Notes under the pieces: model-generated | What the model was told of the DNA's origin: nothing | The model's database searches: none | What the model saw: only the letters and a program-made list of their open reading frames with translations | Assembly (NCBI GenBank): GCA_963675425.1 | Contig: OY776214.1 | Span: 930,001-994,000 of the forward strand | Direction of reading: 5' to 3' | Length of the DNA: 64,000 nt | Source: Sporobacter sp963675425 | GTDB taxonomy: Bacteria; Bacillota; Clostridia; Oscillospirales; Oscillospiraceae | Translations under genes and position numbers: made by a program | Part shown: positions 1-9,150 of the stretch, piece by piece | How the letters are laid out: each line of letters starts with the position of its first letter | Numbering within the stretch: position 1 is the first letter of the stretch

Positions 1-1059
1 AATCTGAACGTACACAAGCTCGGCCTGCTGACCTGTGAGCAGATAAATATACGCGCGGTCGTGGCGGCCTCTATGAACGGCCTCTTCGGGTACAAACAGC
101 CCCGAATAAGACGAAAATTCTACCTCGGCTGTCAGCTCGCGCAGCGCCGCCGTCTCCGACAAACCGCGCCGTGCAGAGAAAACCACAACGCGCTGGCCGT
201 TTATTTCCTCGCCAATACTTTCAATTTTCATTTCAAGCTCGTTAAAATATGTCTTCGTAAATTGAAGCGTCGCCGAATTTTTGCCTTCGAGCTTCTCGGC
301 GTTTTCACTGTCCAGAATGGCCGCGTAATACCAGGTAATGCCGGTGATCAGCTTTCCGAGCGAGCCGGTTTCTGCCGGCGCAGCATCCTCCATTTCGCGC
401 AGCGAGGACGGCGTGAGTTCACCGAGGCTATCGGGCGTCAGATTTTCATATCCGTCAACCGCAGAGGAGAACACGCCGCTGACCGGCGCGTAAACCGTCC
501 GGGTATTCGTGCTTTCGCTGAGCAGATTATTGAGCCTGAGCTGCAGCGCGGCGCGGTCGTCCTCAGACAGCTTGCCGGCGCTGTTTGTAAAAACATATTG
601 CCGGACGCTATAGCTTAAATCCTGCAGCTGGCCATACTGCTGATGCTCAATGGCGTCGGACAGGGCCAAAACGCAGTTTTCCGTATCGCTCGCCGTCAAC
701 GCTGCCGAGGCAGCTGTCGCAGCCTCGGCGTCTTTAATCTGGATCTGCAGCGATCGAATCTCACTGGCCCGCTCGAGTGCGGCTTCGCCCTCATAGTAAA
801 CAGCGACGGCTTGTCCGGCCCCGAGCTTTTCTCCCTCGCCGACCATCAGCGTGACAACGCCGTTATCACCGCCCAACACCGTTTCGTTTCGGATAATGCA
901 GCCTTCCATTTTTCCGCTTTCCTCAACAGTATAGCGGGCGGCGGGCTCCGTCCTTAAGGGGTTTTTTGCCGACTGATAAAGATACAGCCCTATGTAGGCC
1001 GCTACCGCTACAAACAGCACGACCGACATCAGCTTCATGATAAAATCGCTGCGCATCAT
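1..1059 (-). CDS. HlyD-like membrane-anchored adaptor protein (partial)
   Basis: The gene reads from ATG at 1059 through the left edge of the window without a stop, so the C-terminus is missing. The product starts MMRSDFIMKLMSVVLF and has one N-terminal transmembrane segment (about residues 7-27), then an extracytoplasmic region. A short biotinyl-lipoyl-like stretch (around 'GEKLGAGQAVAVYYEGE') is followed by a helical region and another beta-rich part ('VYAPVSGVFSSAVDGYE'). This layout fits HlyD/periplasmic-adaptor-like proteins, which in Clostridia often sit beside hfq or cell-division genes. An AAGGG ribosome-binding site lies about 12 bases upstream. The partner and substrate are unknown, and no transporter gene is visible in the window. 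The family call is from domain pattern only. Confidence 0.7.
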   Translation of the reverse strand, partial: MMRSDFIMKLMSVVLFVAVAAYIGLYLYQSAKNPLRTEPAARYTVEESGKMEGCIIRNETVLGGDNGVVTLMVGEGEKLGAGQAVAVYYEGEAALERASEIRSLQIQIKDAEAATAASAALTASDTENCVLALSDAIEHQQYGQLQDLSYSVRQYVFTNSAGKLSEDDRAALQLRLNNLLSESTNTRTVYAPVSGVFSSAVDGYENLTPDSLGELTPSSLREMEDAAPAETGSLGKLITGITWYYAAILDSENAEKLEGKNSATLQFTKTYFNELEMKIESIGEEINGQRVVVFSARRGLSETAALRELTAEVEFSSYSGLFVPEEAVHRGRHDRAYIYLLTGQQAELVYVQI

Positions 1060-1119
1060 CTGCTTTTACATCCCTTCAAAGCGCCGGTTATTTTAGGCAG
1101 AAGCACGCGCATGTATCGG

Positions 1120-1356
1120 TTAGTCGCTTTCGCCTCCCGTCATCAGATTGATATTCCGCGACGGTATGATCGTTGAAATCGCATGCTTATAAATCATTTG
1201 CTGCTTCCCTTCGGAATCCAGCACAACGGTGAAGCTGTCAAATCCTGTAACGATACCTCTGAGCTGAAAACCGTTTACGAGAAAAATTGTCACCTGCTGT
1301 TTGTTCGTCCTCGCCTGATTGAGAAAAATATCCTGTAAATTCTGTATCTTTGCCAT
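1120..1356 (-). CDS. hfq: RNA chaperone Hfq
   Basis: The product is 78 residues, the usual length for Firmicute Hfq. It contains the Sm1 region (NLQDIFLNQARTNKQQVTIF, residues 6-25) and the Sm2 signature YKHAIST near residue 56. Hfq forms a hexameric ring that binds U- and A-rich RNA and can pair small RNAs with mRNAs. AAAGGA lies about 9 bases before the ATG. The gene follows miaA on the same strand, the classical miaA-hfq order, and shares a likely operon with mutL and the racemase-like gene upstream. Codon usage is like its neighbours. Confidence 0.97.
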   Translation of the reverse strand: MAKIQNLQDIFLNQARTNKQQVTIFLVNGFQLRGIVTGFDSFTVVLDSEGKQQMIYKHAISTIIPSRNINLMTGGESD

Positions 1357-1452
1357 GGATAGCCGTCCTTTCTTTCTGTGACGGCTACTTTATGGTACCA
1401 TATTTCGCCGTCTCTTTCAATTTTGTTGTTAGACGACATCATTGTATCCAAT

Positions 1453-2379
1453 TTATTCCAAATACTCTGTCGAAAAACGTAGCCCAGCGGCAAAATCCGG
1501 CTCATTTTTCCACACCAGCCAGCATAAATTTTTATCGCGGCGAAACCAGGACAGCTGCCTTTTGGCATACCGCCTGGATTCCATTTTAACGGTCTCGGCG
1601 GCCACGCTCAAATCACCGCCCGACAGGAGCGCCCGGGCAATTTCCTTGTAACCGATGGCCTGCATCGCCGTGTGCTCACAGCCGAGCCCCATATCCAGAA
1701 GCCCCTGAACTTCCCGGACCAGTCCTTTTTCCATCATGGCGTCAACACGGCGGTCTATATGTCTGTATAGCTCGCTTCTGTCGGAATATGTCAACGCGAG
1801 AATGCGCGCACTATAGCGCGGCGGCTCTTTTTTTGTCAGCTCGTCGTGCGCTGAGATCGTCATCCCCGTTTGGGTCACGATCTCCAGCGCGCGCACGATG
1901 CGTTTCTTATCGTTCGGGTGGAGCTTCCCGGCGCTAATCGGGTCGGACAGCGCCAGCTCTCTTAACAGCGTTTCGCCGCCCAGCCGGTCATAACGGCCAC
2001 CAAGCTCGCGCCGGAGGGTCTCGTCACCCTCTTCGGCAAAGACGCGCCCTCGGATCAGCGAGTCGATATAAAGGCCCGTCCCGCCCACAATGATGGGGCG
2101 TTTTCCTCTTGCCAGGATATCGTCGACACAGCGCGCGGCATCCTCCACATATCGGGCTACGGAATACTTGTCAAACGGCGAGACGACGCCGATCATGTGA
2201 TGTGCAACACCGTCCATCTCAGCCGGCGTCGGCTTGGCCGTCCCGATGTCCATATGCTGATAAATCTGCATTGAATCGGCGGAGACGATCTCACCATTGA
2301 GCTTTTTAGCCAGCGCGACGCCCAAGGCTGTTTTCCCTGTGGCTGTCGGTCCGGTAATAACGGCGATGTCTGGAATCAT
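1453..2379 (-). CDS. miaA: tRNA dimethylallyltransferase MiaA
   Basis: MiaA transfers a dimethylallyl group to A37 of tRNAs that read UNN codons. The N-terminal P-loop GPTATGKTAL and the downstream SADSMQIYQHMDIGTAKP motif (substrate and tRNA contacts) are intact, as is the late SRRYAKRQLSWFRRD motif. The length of 308 residues is normal. A GTG at 2385 is in frame, but ATG at 2379, with GGGAG five bases upstream, is the better start. The gene lies 18 bases after mutL. The product of MiaB (5583-6989, divergent strand) acts on the i6A made by MiaA, so both steps of ms2i6A synthesis are encoded within 6 kb. Confidence 0.96.
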   Translation of the reverse strand: MIPDIAVITGPTATGKTALGVALAKKLNGEIVSADSMQIYQHMDIGTAKPTPAEMDGVAHHMIGVVSPFDKYSVARYVEDAARCVDDILARGKRPIIVGGTGLYIDSLIRGRVFAEEGDETLRRELGGRYDRLGGETLLRELALSDPISAGKLHPNDKKRIVRALEIVTQTGMTISAHDELTKKEPPRYSARILALTYSDRSELYRHIDRRVDAMMEKGLVREVQGLLDMGLGCEHTAMQAIGYKEIARALLSGGDLSVAAETVKMESRRYAKRQLSWFRRDKNLCWLVWKNEPDFAAGLRFSTEYLE

Positions 2380-2397
2380 AGTCACTCCCGACGGAAT

Positions 2398-4296
2398 TTA
2401 AGTCCGCTTAAAATTCTTATCCAACGCTGTTTTCGTCAGCTCCATGGCGACGGGGCGCCCGTGCGGGCAGTAACGGATCTCGCCGGAAAGCACGCGGGCA
2501 ACAAGCGCGTCGAGCTCCTGTTTTTCGGAACGGCGGCCGGCTTTAACGGCAGCCTTGCAGGCAACCGTATGTAAAAGCTCGTCAAAGAGCAGTCCGCTGT
2601 CCGGGCTGCCACCACGGCGCAGGACCGACAGCATATCCGCCAGCGCCGCGTCGATATCAAACGGCTCCATATCCGCGGGGGCCTGCCGGACGGCAAACGC
2701 CGTTTCGCCGAACGGCTCAATGAGAAAGCCCAGGCGCTCGAACAGCGCTGCGTTTTCCAAAAGGAGCGCCGTGTCTTCACGGCCCAAATCACAAACGATC
2801 GGCTCTAAGAGCGTCTGTGACATGATCACTTGTTTTTCAGCTTTGAGCCTGTCAAAATGAATTCGTTCATGCGCGGCATGCTTGTCAATGAGCCACAGGC
2901 TGTCGCCCTGCTCGACAAGTATATACGTGCTGAGCGCCTCACCGATAAGAGAATAAGAGGTCTTGTCCGGCATGCCGGCAATTTCCATCGGGGGCTCCGC
3001 ATCAGCTTCATCGTCGTCAGCCGGTTCAGGGCTGAGCGGCCGGGTCTCGTACGGCAGACTTGGATGGCTGCGAATCGGTGCGCAGTCGATTGTCTCCGGC
3101 ATCGGCGCAACACGGCTGATAAAGCCGCGTACAAAATCCGGCGACTTTAAATCCGGCGCTTTTGTGCCAATAACGGCGGAGCTTCCATAAGCGGCGCGTC
3201 CGGGTTCCGGATTAACCGGCGCGGCGGGCTCTTCCCGCTTTAACGGGGCGCGCTCCTCAGTCAACACTTTTCTCGTCGCGTCCGTCAGCGTTATTTCCGG
3301 CGTTGGCGCGGCACTCTCGAGCGCGGAGAGCGCCGCGTAATAGACGGCGCTGTACACCTCTCGGTCGCGGACAAATTTGACCTCCGTTTTCGTGGGGTGG
3401 ACGTTGACGTCAACATCCGACGGGCTCAGCTCGATATATAAAACGCACGTCGGATACCGGCCGGTAAAAAGTGTGTTACGGTAGGCCTGCTCCAGCGCGG
3501 CCTGCAGTGTTTTGGATTTAACATAGCGCCCGTTGACAAAGAAAAACTGATGGCTCCTGTTCCCTCGGGCATTTATGGGCGAGGAGATAAAGCCTTTGAC
3601 GGACACGGCGTCGTCGCTGGACGCGGCCTGCTGAAGACCTCTGGCGTAATCGCGCCCGAACAGGCTGTAAATACACGAATCCATACGACCGTCTCCGGGC
3701 GTATGGCACTCTTCCTTACCGTCCCTTAAATACCGAACCGAAACCTCCGGATGTGACAGCGCACAGGAAAACACCTGCGCGGTGACGGCAGCGCTTTCAG
3801 CCTTGTCCGTTTTCATAAACTTAAGGCGGGCGGGCGTATTATAAAAAAGGTCCCGTACGATCATCGTCGTACCGGTCGGGCACCCGGCGGCTGTTTTATC
3901 GAGGATAACCCCACCGTGGACCGTCAGGCTTGTACCCTCATCTTCGTCGTTTTCCCGCGTTAAAAGCTCGATTTTGGATACAGCCGCGATGGCGGCCAGC
4001 GCCTCGCCGCGAAATCCCAGTGTAGCGATGGACTCCAGCCCACGCTCATCACGAAGCTTGCTTGTCGCGTGTCTTAAAAATGCCGTGCCGGCATCGTCGG
4101 ACGCTATGCCACAGCCGTTGTCCGTCACGCGTATATACGTCATGCCGCCGTTTTTGATCTCTACGGTCACGGTAGTCGCCCCGGCGTCAATCGCGTTTTC
4201 CATCAGTTCCTTGATGACGGACGCGGGACGCTCGACAACTTCCCCCGCGGCGATCAGGTCGGCGACATGCGGTTCAAGCTGGCGTATTTTTGCCAA
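2398..4296 (-). CDS. mutL: DNA mismatch repair protein MutL
   Basis: The product is 632 residues. The N-terminal GHKL ATPase has MENAIDAGATTV (motif I), DNGCGI (motif II) and TLGFRGEAL with GTTMIVRDLFYNTPAR (motif III region). The C-terminal dimerisation/endonuclease region has a motif DKHAAHERIHFD close to the DQHA(X)2E(X)4E metal site, with K for Q and D for the last E, plus ACKAAVKAG and CPHGRP motifs. This suggests the nicking MutL type found in bacteria without MutH. The linker (about residues 330-440) is proline- and acid-rich and poorly conserved. No mutS is in the window. It lies 67 bases downstream of the racemase-like gene and is probably co-transcribed with it. Confidence 0.95.
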   Translation of the reverse strand: MAKIRQLEPHVADLIAAGEVVERPASVIKELMENAIDAGATTVTVEIKNGGMTYIRVTDNGCGIASDDAGTAFLRHATSKLRDERGLESIATLGFRGEALAAIAAVSKIELLTRENDEDEGTSLTVHGGVILDKTAAGCPTGTTMIVRDLFYNTPARLKFMKTDKAESAAVTAQVFSCALSHPEVSVRYLRDGKEECHTPGDGRMDSCIYSLFGRDYARGLQQAASSDDAVSVKGFISSPINARGNRSHQFFFVNGRYVKSKTLQAALEQAYRNTLFTGRYPTCVLYIELSPSDVDVNVHPTKTEVKFVRDREVYSAVYYAALSALESAAPTPEITLTDATRKVLTEERAPLKREEPAAPVNPEPGRAAYGSSAVIGTKAPDLKSPDFVRGFISRVAPMPETIDCAPIRSHPSLPYETRPLSPEPADDDEADAEPPMEIAGMPDKTSYSLIGEALSTYILVEQGDSLWLIDKHAAHERIHFDRLKAEKQVIMSQTLLEPIVCDLGREDTALLLENAALFERLGFLIEPFGETAFAVRQAPADMEPFDIDAALADMLSVLRRGGSPDSGLLFDELLHTVACKAAVKAGRRSEKQELDALVARVLSGEIRYCPHGRPVAMELTKTALDKNFKRT

Positions 4297-4363
4297 TAAT
4301 CATCATCCTTTTTGCTTGGAAGAGGTAAACTCTTATATGCCGTTCACTGATTGACATGCATCC

Positions 4364-5428
4364 TCAGATATACAGGACCGGCAGGCCCTTGACGTTGACG
4401 GGATCGACATCCAGTATGGCAGACTCCCCGACGGCGCATTCTATATTTGTAACGTCCACCGTCGTATGCAGCATCCCCACGTCTCCTATGACCCGGACCT
4501 TTTGTCCATTGATACGGACAAACCGCTTGCTGCGGCAGCGCCGTATATAGTCAAGCAGACCCTGCTCACTGTTTGGACGGTCCACGCTGAAGCCATGGTA
4601 ATAGCCGACCGATAAAACAGCGATCCTCGTCGGCTTTTTCATGATGACCCCGCGCTCGGCGCCGACCCGGTGGCCTTTCGGGAACCAGTTAAGCTCCTCA
4701 ATGCCCGCCTCTATATAACCGACCTTGCCAAGGCCGCCGACATTTTTACCGGGAATCCGGCCTGTCAGCGCCGAATCGACCCGCACGGCGTCCATCCGGC
4801 CGAAATCATATTTAAACAACGCCGCCGAATCACACGCGTGCGCCACACCCGGTTCATAGCCCATTTCCGTAATCTTGTCAAGAACCTCGTCGAACGTATG
4901 GAACTGCTGCTCCGTCAGCTTTCTGTTGCGCCACGAAGCCGCGTACGTGGTAAACGTCCCGACGACGACAAGGTTTGACATGTATTTATATATGGCCCCG
5001 ATCTTGTCTGTTTCCGCCGGCTGAAAGCCGTAGCGGCCAAACCCCGTATCAATGACAATCTGCACTTCCGCGATCGTTTTCCTCGCCTCCGCTGTCCCGT
5101 TGGCGGCCACGGCAGCGTCATAGGAGCCGACGGTGCAGATCACCTTGAGGTCAATAAGCTCAGCCAGCTCTTCCTGGTCAGCCGTGCTGCGGAGCATCAT
5201 CAGCTTTTCTTCTGTAAAGCCGTTGTTTCTGAGATACGCCGCGTCCTTCGGGTCTGATATGACATAATTGTGTATACCGTCGTCTCGTAAAAGCTTGGCG
5301 ATTTCCAGAAGACCCATACCGCTGGCGTTGGCGCTGAGGTCCACATAAATCGCGGCGCCGTCAGCCCGTTCCTTGATCGCTTTGAGATTATTGCGGACAA
5401 CGCGCCTGTCGATAACCAGATATTTCAT
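4364..5428 (-). CDS. Alanine-racemase-like fold III protein without the PLP lysine
   Basis: The 354-residue protein aligns along its whole length with alanine racemase: an N-terminal TIM barrel, the DTGFGRYGF motif (residues 127-135, matching the usual DTGMxRxGF), a VRVDSALTGRI segment matching 'RxGxxLYG', and a C-terminal beta domain with SVGYYHG (Tyr276) and GDVGMLHTTVDVT. The catalytic motif, normally KANAYGHG, reads SANASGMG (residues 32-39): Lys to Ser32, Tyr to Ser36, His to Met38. The Schiff-base lysine is therefore absent and racemase activity is not expected by the known mechanism. A GGAGG site precedes ATG 5428. It leads the mutL-miaA-hfq cluster. It could be a regulatory or binding protein; function is unknown. 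Confidence 0.75.
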   Translation of the reverse strand: MKYLVIDRRVVRNNLKAIKERADGAAIYVDLSANASGMGLLEIAKLLRDDGIHNYVISDPKDAAYLRNNGFTEEKLMMLRSTADQEELAELIDLKVICTVGSYDAAVAANGTAEARKTIAEVQIVIDTGFGRYGFQPAETDKIGAIYKYMSNLVVVGTFTTYAASWRNRKLTEQQFHTFDEVLDKITEMGYEPGVAHACDSAALFKYDFGRMDAVRVDSALTGRIPGKNVGGLGKVGYIEAGIEELNWFPKGHRVGAERGVIMKKPTRIAVLSVGYYHGFSVDRPNSEQGLLDYIRRCRSKRFVRINGQKVRVIGDVGMLHTTVDVTNIECAVGESAILDVDPVNVKGLPVLYI

Positions 5429-5492
5429 GCACGACCTCCTCCAGCCAATTGTCTCAGGCCTTCCGTATTGGGTTGATTATACATTATTTTCA

Positions 5493-5521
5493 TTGTAAAT
5501 TCTACATCAAAATGTTAAAAT
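5493..5521 (+). promoter_or_regulatory. Putative sigma-A promoter of miaB
   Basis: TTGTAA at 5493-5498, a 17-base spacer and TAAAAT at 5516-5521 lie about 60 bases before the miaB start. The intergenic region is AT-rich and also serves the divergent racemase-mutL genes, for which TATAAT on the minus strand (5481-5476) is a possible -10 without a good -35. Confidence 0.5.
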
Positions 5522-5582
5522 ACTATGAAGGGCCGCCGCTTTTCGAGGGTTGCCGCACTTTTTTTCTGGAGGCTATCAGATT

Positions 5583-6989
5583 TTGTCTAATCCGGAGATC
5601 CTACGCGAGGATATTGAACATCAAAAGCTGATCATGGACCGGGTCCGCGCGCAGTTCGCGAGCGCCGGAAATGAGCCGCTTGCCTATATTGATACGTTCG
5701 GCTGCCAACAAAACGAATCCGACAGCGAAAAGCTGCGCGGCATGCTCACGGCGATGGGCTACACCCTAACGAAAGACGAGGCAAACGCCGACGTTATCGT
5801 CCTTAACACCTGCGCCGTCCGGGAGCACGCTGAAATGCGCGTTTACGGCAACGTCGGCGCTCTGGTGCATACGAAACGGCAAAAGCCGGAGCAGATTATC
5901 GCCGTATGCGGCTGCATGATGCAGCAAAAGCAGGCGGCGGAAAAAATAAAGCGCTCCTATCGCCACGTCGATCTCGTTTTCGGACCGCAGGCGCTTTGGC
6001 GCTTTCCGGAGCTGCTTGAGCGCGTTATGACAGAGCGCGGCCGCGTTTTTTCTATTGAAGACGAACCCGGTGCGATCAGCGAGGGATTGCCGGTTGTGCG
6101 CGACGGCACGGTCAAAGCCTGGCTGTCGATCATGTACGGGTGCAACAATTTTTGCTCCTACTGCATTGTGCCGTACGTCCGCGGGCGTGAGCGCAGCCGC
6201 CGCCCCGAAAACATCCTGTCCGAGGCCGAAGAGCTTATTGCGAACGGTTACAGGGATATAACGCTCTTAGGTCAAAACGTCAATTCTTATGGGAAAGACC
6301 TTGATATCCAGACGGATTTTTCCGATATACTCTATAAGCTCAACGAGCTGAACGGTGAGTTTTTGATCCGCTTCATGACGAGCCACCCTAAGGACGCCGG
6401 CGAGCGTCTATTCAGGACCATGGCCGAATGCGATAAGGTCGCCCATCATATCCATCTGCCTTTTCAGGCCGGCAGCAACCGGATATTAGCCGCGATGAAC
6501 CGAGGTTATACACAGGCGCAGTATCTGGAGCTGGTCGAGACGGCGCGCCGCTGGATGCCCGACATTGTTTTAACAAGCGATGTGATTGTGGGCTTTCCAG
6601 GCGAGACGGAAGACGATTTCAACGAGACGCTGCAGGTGCTCGAAACGGCGCGGTTTGACGCCCTGTTCACCTTTATTTATTCCATCCGGAAAGGCACGCC
6701 CGCCGCGTCGATGCCGGACACGGCGACGCGTGAGGAAAAGCAGCGCCGTTTTGACAAGCTGCTGAAGCTCCAAAATGCGATTTCCGAGGAAAAGCACGCG
6801 CGCTATATCGGCCAAACGCTGCCCGTCCTTGTCGACGGCGAATCCGGCGACGAGCGGCATCCGCTGACGGGGCGCACAAACGGCGGCCGCCTCGTGCATC
6901 TTACCGGCAGCCCGGAAAAAATCGGTTTATTTCAAAGCGCCGAGATTACCGCCAGCAGCACTTGGGCGCTTTTCGGCACATTAGTATAA
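5583..6989 (+). CDS. miaB: tRNA-2-methylthio-N6-dimethylallyladenosine synthase MiaB
   Basis: MiaB adds the methylthio group to i6A37 in tRNA. The N-terminal UPF0004 domain carries the auxiliary-cluster cysteines in DTFGCQQNESD, NTCAVREHA and CGCMMQQ. The radical-SAM motif is C187-x3-C191-x2-C194 (GCNNFCSYC), followed by VRGRERSR, and a TRAM domain ends the protein. The best start is TTG at 5583, ten bases after GGAGG (5568-5572); a TTG at 5550 is in frame but lies upstream of that site. The length of about 468 residues fits the family. The 52-base gap to the following RamA-like gene lacks a terminator, so co-transcription is possible. Confidence 0.95.
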   Translation: MSNPEILREDIEHQKLIMDRVRAQFASAGNEPLAYIDTFGCQQNESDSEKLRGMLTAMGYTLTKDEANADVIVLNTCAVREHAEMRVYGNVGALVHTKRQKPEQIIAVCGCMMQQKQAAEKIKRSYRHVDLVFGPQALWRFPELLERVMTERGRVFSIEDEPGAISEGLPVVRDGTVKAWLSIMYGCNNFCSYCIVPYVRGRERSRRPENILSEAEELIANGYRDITLLGQNVNSYGKDLDIQTDFSDILYKLNELNGEFLIRFMTSHPKDAGERLFRTMAECDKVAHHIHLPFQAGSNRILAAMNRGYTQAQYLELVETARRWMPDIVLTSDVIVGFPGETEDDFNETLQVLETARFDALFTFIYSIRKGTPAASMPDTATREEKQRRFDKLLKLQNAISEEKHARYIGQTLPVLVDGESGDERHPLTGRTNGGRLVHLTGSPEKIGLFQSAEITASSTWALFGTLV

Positions 6990-7041
6990 AACAAATTAAA
7001 CATAGATTCCAACAGAAATGACAGTCAAAGGAGTTGTGGCA

Positions 7042-8565
7042 ATGCCCCCGATCATCAAATTTTATCGCAGCGGAGAACTCATCAGCACGGCGGATGCCGT
7101 TTTAGGCGAAACCATATACGACCGTATCAAGGCTGAGGACCTCTTTATCGAAGCACCCTGCGGCGGCCGCGGCCGCTGCGGCAAGTGCCTCGTCCAGCTC
7201 TCACCGGACGGTGAAAAGGTCCGCGCTTGTCAGACGCCGGTCACCGGCAATATGGAGGTTTATCTTCCGGAAGCTTTCGATTTAAGGATCGCCGGCGGCG
7301 ATGTAAAGGCGCATGCGTCGGCTTATACCGGTCCGCTCGGCATCGCCATCGATATCGGCACGACGACGGTCGTAGCGCATCTGACGGATCTGCCGACCTG
7401 CACACGCCTGGCCACTGCCAGCGGCGTCAATGCTCAGCGCCCATACGGCGCGGACGTTATCAGCCGGATCCAGTTTTGCGCAGAGCACGGCCATGAGACA
7501 CTCAGCCGCCTCATCCGCGAGCAGCTTAACGAGCTGATTTTAAAGACGTGTCAGCTTTCCGGCGCGAACCCTAAAGACATTCATTATATCTCCATTGCCG
7601 GCAACACCATTATGCAGCATCTGGCCGACAATCTGTCACCGGTGCCCATGGGATCGGCGCCCTTTGAGCCGGAAACGCTGTTCGGCGACGAGCGCCCGGC
7701 CGGGCCGGATTTCGACGTGGCCGACGACGCCATCATTTACTATGCCCCCTGCGTCTATTCTTACGTCGGCGGCGATATCACAGCCGGCATGCTGGCCTCA
7801 GATCTTGAAAACATAACAGGTCCGTGCGTCTATCTGGATATCGGGACAAACGGCGAGCTGGCAATTAAAGCCGGTGATAAATACTACTGCTGCGCCACGG
7901 CGGCCGGACCGGCTTTTGAGGGTGCGGAGATTGCCAAGGGTATGGCGGCCGTCAAGGGCGCGATCAGTCATGTCGTTTGGGGCGATAACGGCCTGGAACT
8001 GACGGTTTTGGGAGACGCGGAGCCGGAAGGCCTGTGCGGCTCCGGCCTTATGGACGCCTTGGCCGTCCTCGTCACAACAGGCGCTGTCGATGAATCCGGA
8101 CGTCTGGTAGACGCCGACGAGCTTGACCACCCCATTTCCAAGCATCTGGGCAAACGGGATGGCAAAAACGTCTTCTGGCTGTCTGAGGAAAACGACGTCT
8201 ACATGATCCCGGGCGACGTTCGCAAGCTCCAGCTGGCTAAAGCCGCCATCGCGGCCGGCCTGCAAACGCTTTTATATGAAGCCGGTATTAGCCAGGAAGA
8301 CGTCACCTCTTTCTTGTTAGCTGGCGGTTTCGGCAGTTATATTGATAAAGTCAGCGCCGCGGCGATCGGCCTGTTCCCCAAGTGCTTTCTGCCCGTTGCC
8401 CGGACGATGGGCAACATGGCCGGCGAAGGCGCGGCGGTGACGCTCTGCTCCGAAACGGCGAGGCGGACACTGGCTGATATGATGGATAATTTCATCGTCG
8501 TAGAGCTTTCAACCAGCAAAAAATTTAACGAACAGTTTATCGAACAGATGATGTTTGAAGGCTGA
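7042..8565 (+). CDS. RamA-like corrinoid activation protein (2Fe-2S + ASKHA)
   Basis: The N-terminal ferredoxin-like domain has a plant-type 2Fe-2S motif C40-x5-C46-x2-C49 and C63. It is followed by an ASKHA-type ATPase region (DUF4445) with AIDIGTTTVVAHL, YLDIGTNGELAI and AGGFGSYID. This architecture is that of the RamA/RACE reductive activators that use ATP to return Co(II) corrinoid proteins to Co(I). ATG at 7042, eight bases after AAAGGAG, is preferred over the in-frame ATG at 7018, giving 507 residues. No corrinoid protein or methyltransferase gene lies nearby, so the client is unknown. The DUF2284 gene follows after 18 bases and is probably in the same operon. Confidence 0.88.
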   Translation: MPPIIKFYRSGELISTADAVLGETIYDRIKAEDLFIEAPCGGRGRCGKCLVQLSPDGEKVRACQTPVTGNMEVYLPEAFDLRIAGGDVKAHASAYTGPLGIAIDIGTTTVVAHLTDLPTCTRLATASGVNAQRPYGADVISRIQFCAEHGHETLSRLIREQLNELILKTCQLSGANPKDIHYISIAGNTIMQHLADNLSPVPMGSAPFEPETLFGDERPAGPDFDVADDAIIYYAPCVYSYVGGDITAGMLASDLENITGPCVYLDIGTNGELAIKAGDKYYCCATAAGPAFEGAEIAKGMAAVKGAISHVVWGDNGLELTVLGDAEPEGLCGSGLMDALAVLVTTGAVDESGRLVDADELDHPISKHLGKRDGKNVFWLSEENDVYMIPGDVRKLQLAKAAIAAGLQTLLYEAGISQEDVTSFLLAGGFGSYIDKVSAAAIGLFPKCFLPVARTMGNMAGEGAAVTLCSETARRTLADMMDNFIVVELSTSKKFNEQFIEQMMFEG

Positions 8566-8583
8566 TCGGACCGGAGGTTCTTT

Positions 8584-9126
8584 ATGCTTGATTATGATGC
8601 TTTGAAAAGAAAGGCTTTGGACGCAGGCTTTACGGACGCCGGCCCACTGGACGTATCCACGCTGGATTTTATGCCGGAGGTGCGCGACATGTGTGCGGCC
8701 GACCGGTGCCAGAGCTACAATAAATCCTGGGCGTGTCCGCCGGCCTGTGGTTCGCTGGAGGACATGCGCGACAAGGTCAAAAAATACAAGAGCGGCCTGC
8801 TTGTCCAGACAGTCGGCCAGCTTGAAGACAACATGGATTGGGAAGCCATGCAGAAAACGGCGGAGGATCAGACCGAAAATTTTGACCGCCTTTTCGATGT
8901 GCTTAAAAAAGACTTCCCGGACCTTCTGGCTATGGGCACAGGCACCTGTACACGATGTAAGCCCTGCACATATGTTGAAGGCAAACCGTGCCGCTTCCCA
9001 GACAAGCTCGTTTATTCCATGGAGGCCTGCGGCCTGTTTGTCAGTAAGGTGTGTACCGACAACGGCATGAAATATAACCACGGGCCAAATACCGTGGCGT
9101 ATACGGCCTGTTTCCTGCTGGAATGA
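8584..9126 (+). CDS. DUF2284 cysteine-rich metal-binding protein
   Basis: The 180-residue soluble protein has two cysteine clusters: CAADRCQSYNKSWACPPACG (about residues 38-57) and GTGTCTRCKPCTYVEGKPCR (about 119-138). These match the DUF2284 family, predicted to bind a metal or an Fe-S cluster; its biochemical role is not established. GGAGG sits 5-9 bases before the ATG. It is tightly linked to the RamA-like gene, and this pairing suggests a shared role in redox or corrinoid chemistry. A strong terminator follows. Confidence 0.85.
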   Translation: MLDYDALKRKALDAGFTDAGPLDVSTLDFMPEVRDMCAADRCQSYNKSWACPPACGSLEDMRDKVKKYKSGLLVQTVGQLEDNMDWEAMQKTAEDQTENFDRLFDVLKKDFPDLLAMGTGTCTRCKPCTYVEGKPCRFPDKLVYSMEACGLFVSKVCTDNGMKYNHGPNTVAYTACFLLE

Positions 9127-9150
9127 TGGTTTAATAAAATCGGAACTGTA

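Noticed and set aside
61..957. Plus-strand frames of 185 and 104 codons
   Set aside because: They are antisense to the HlyD-like gene, whose minus-strand frame has a membrane anchor, a ribosome site and family-like motifs.
7018..7041. ATG at 7018 as the start of the RamA-like gene
   Set aside because: The AAAGGAG ribosome site lies downstream of it and points to ATG 7042.
8509..9081. Minus-strand frame of 190 codons opposite the DUF2284 gene
   Set aside because: The plus frame has paired Cys clusters, a ribosome site and a terminator. The minus frame shows no recognisable domain.
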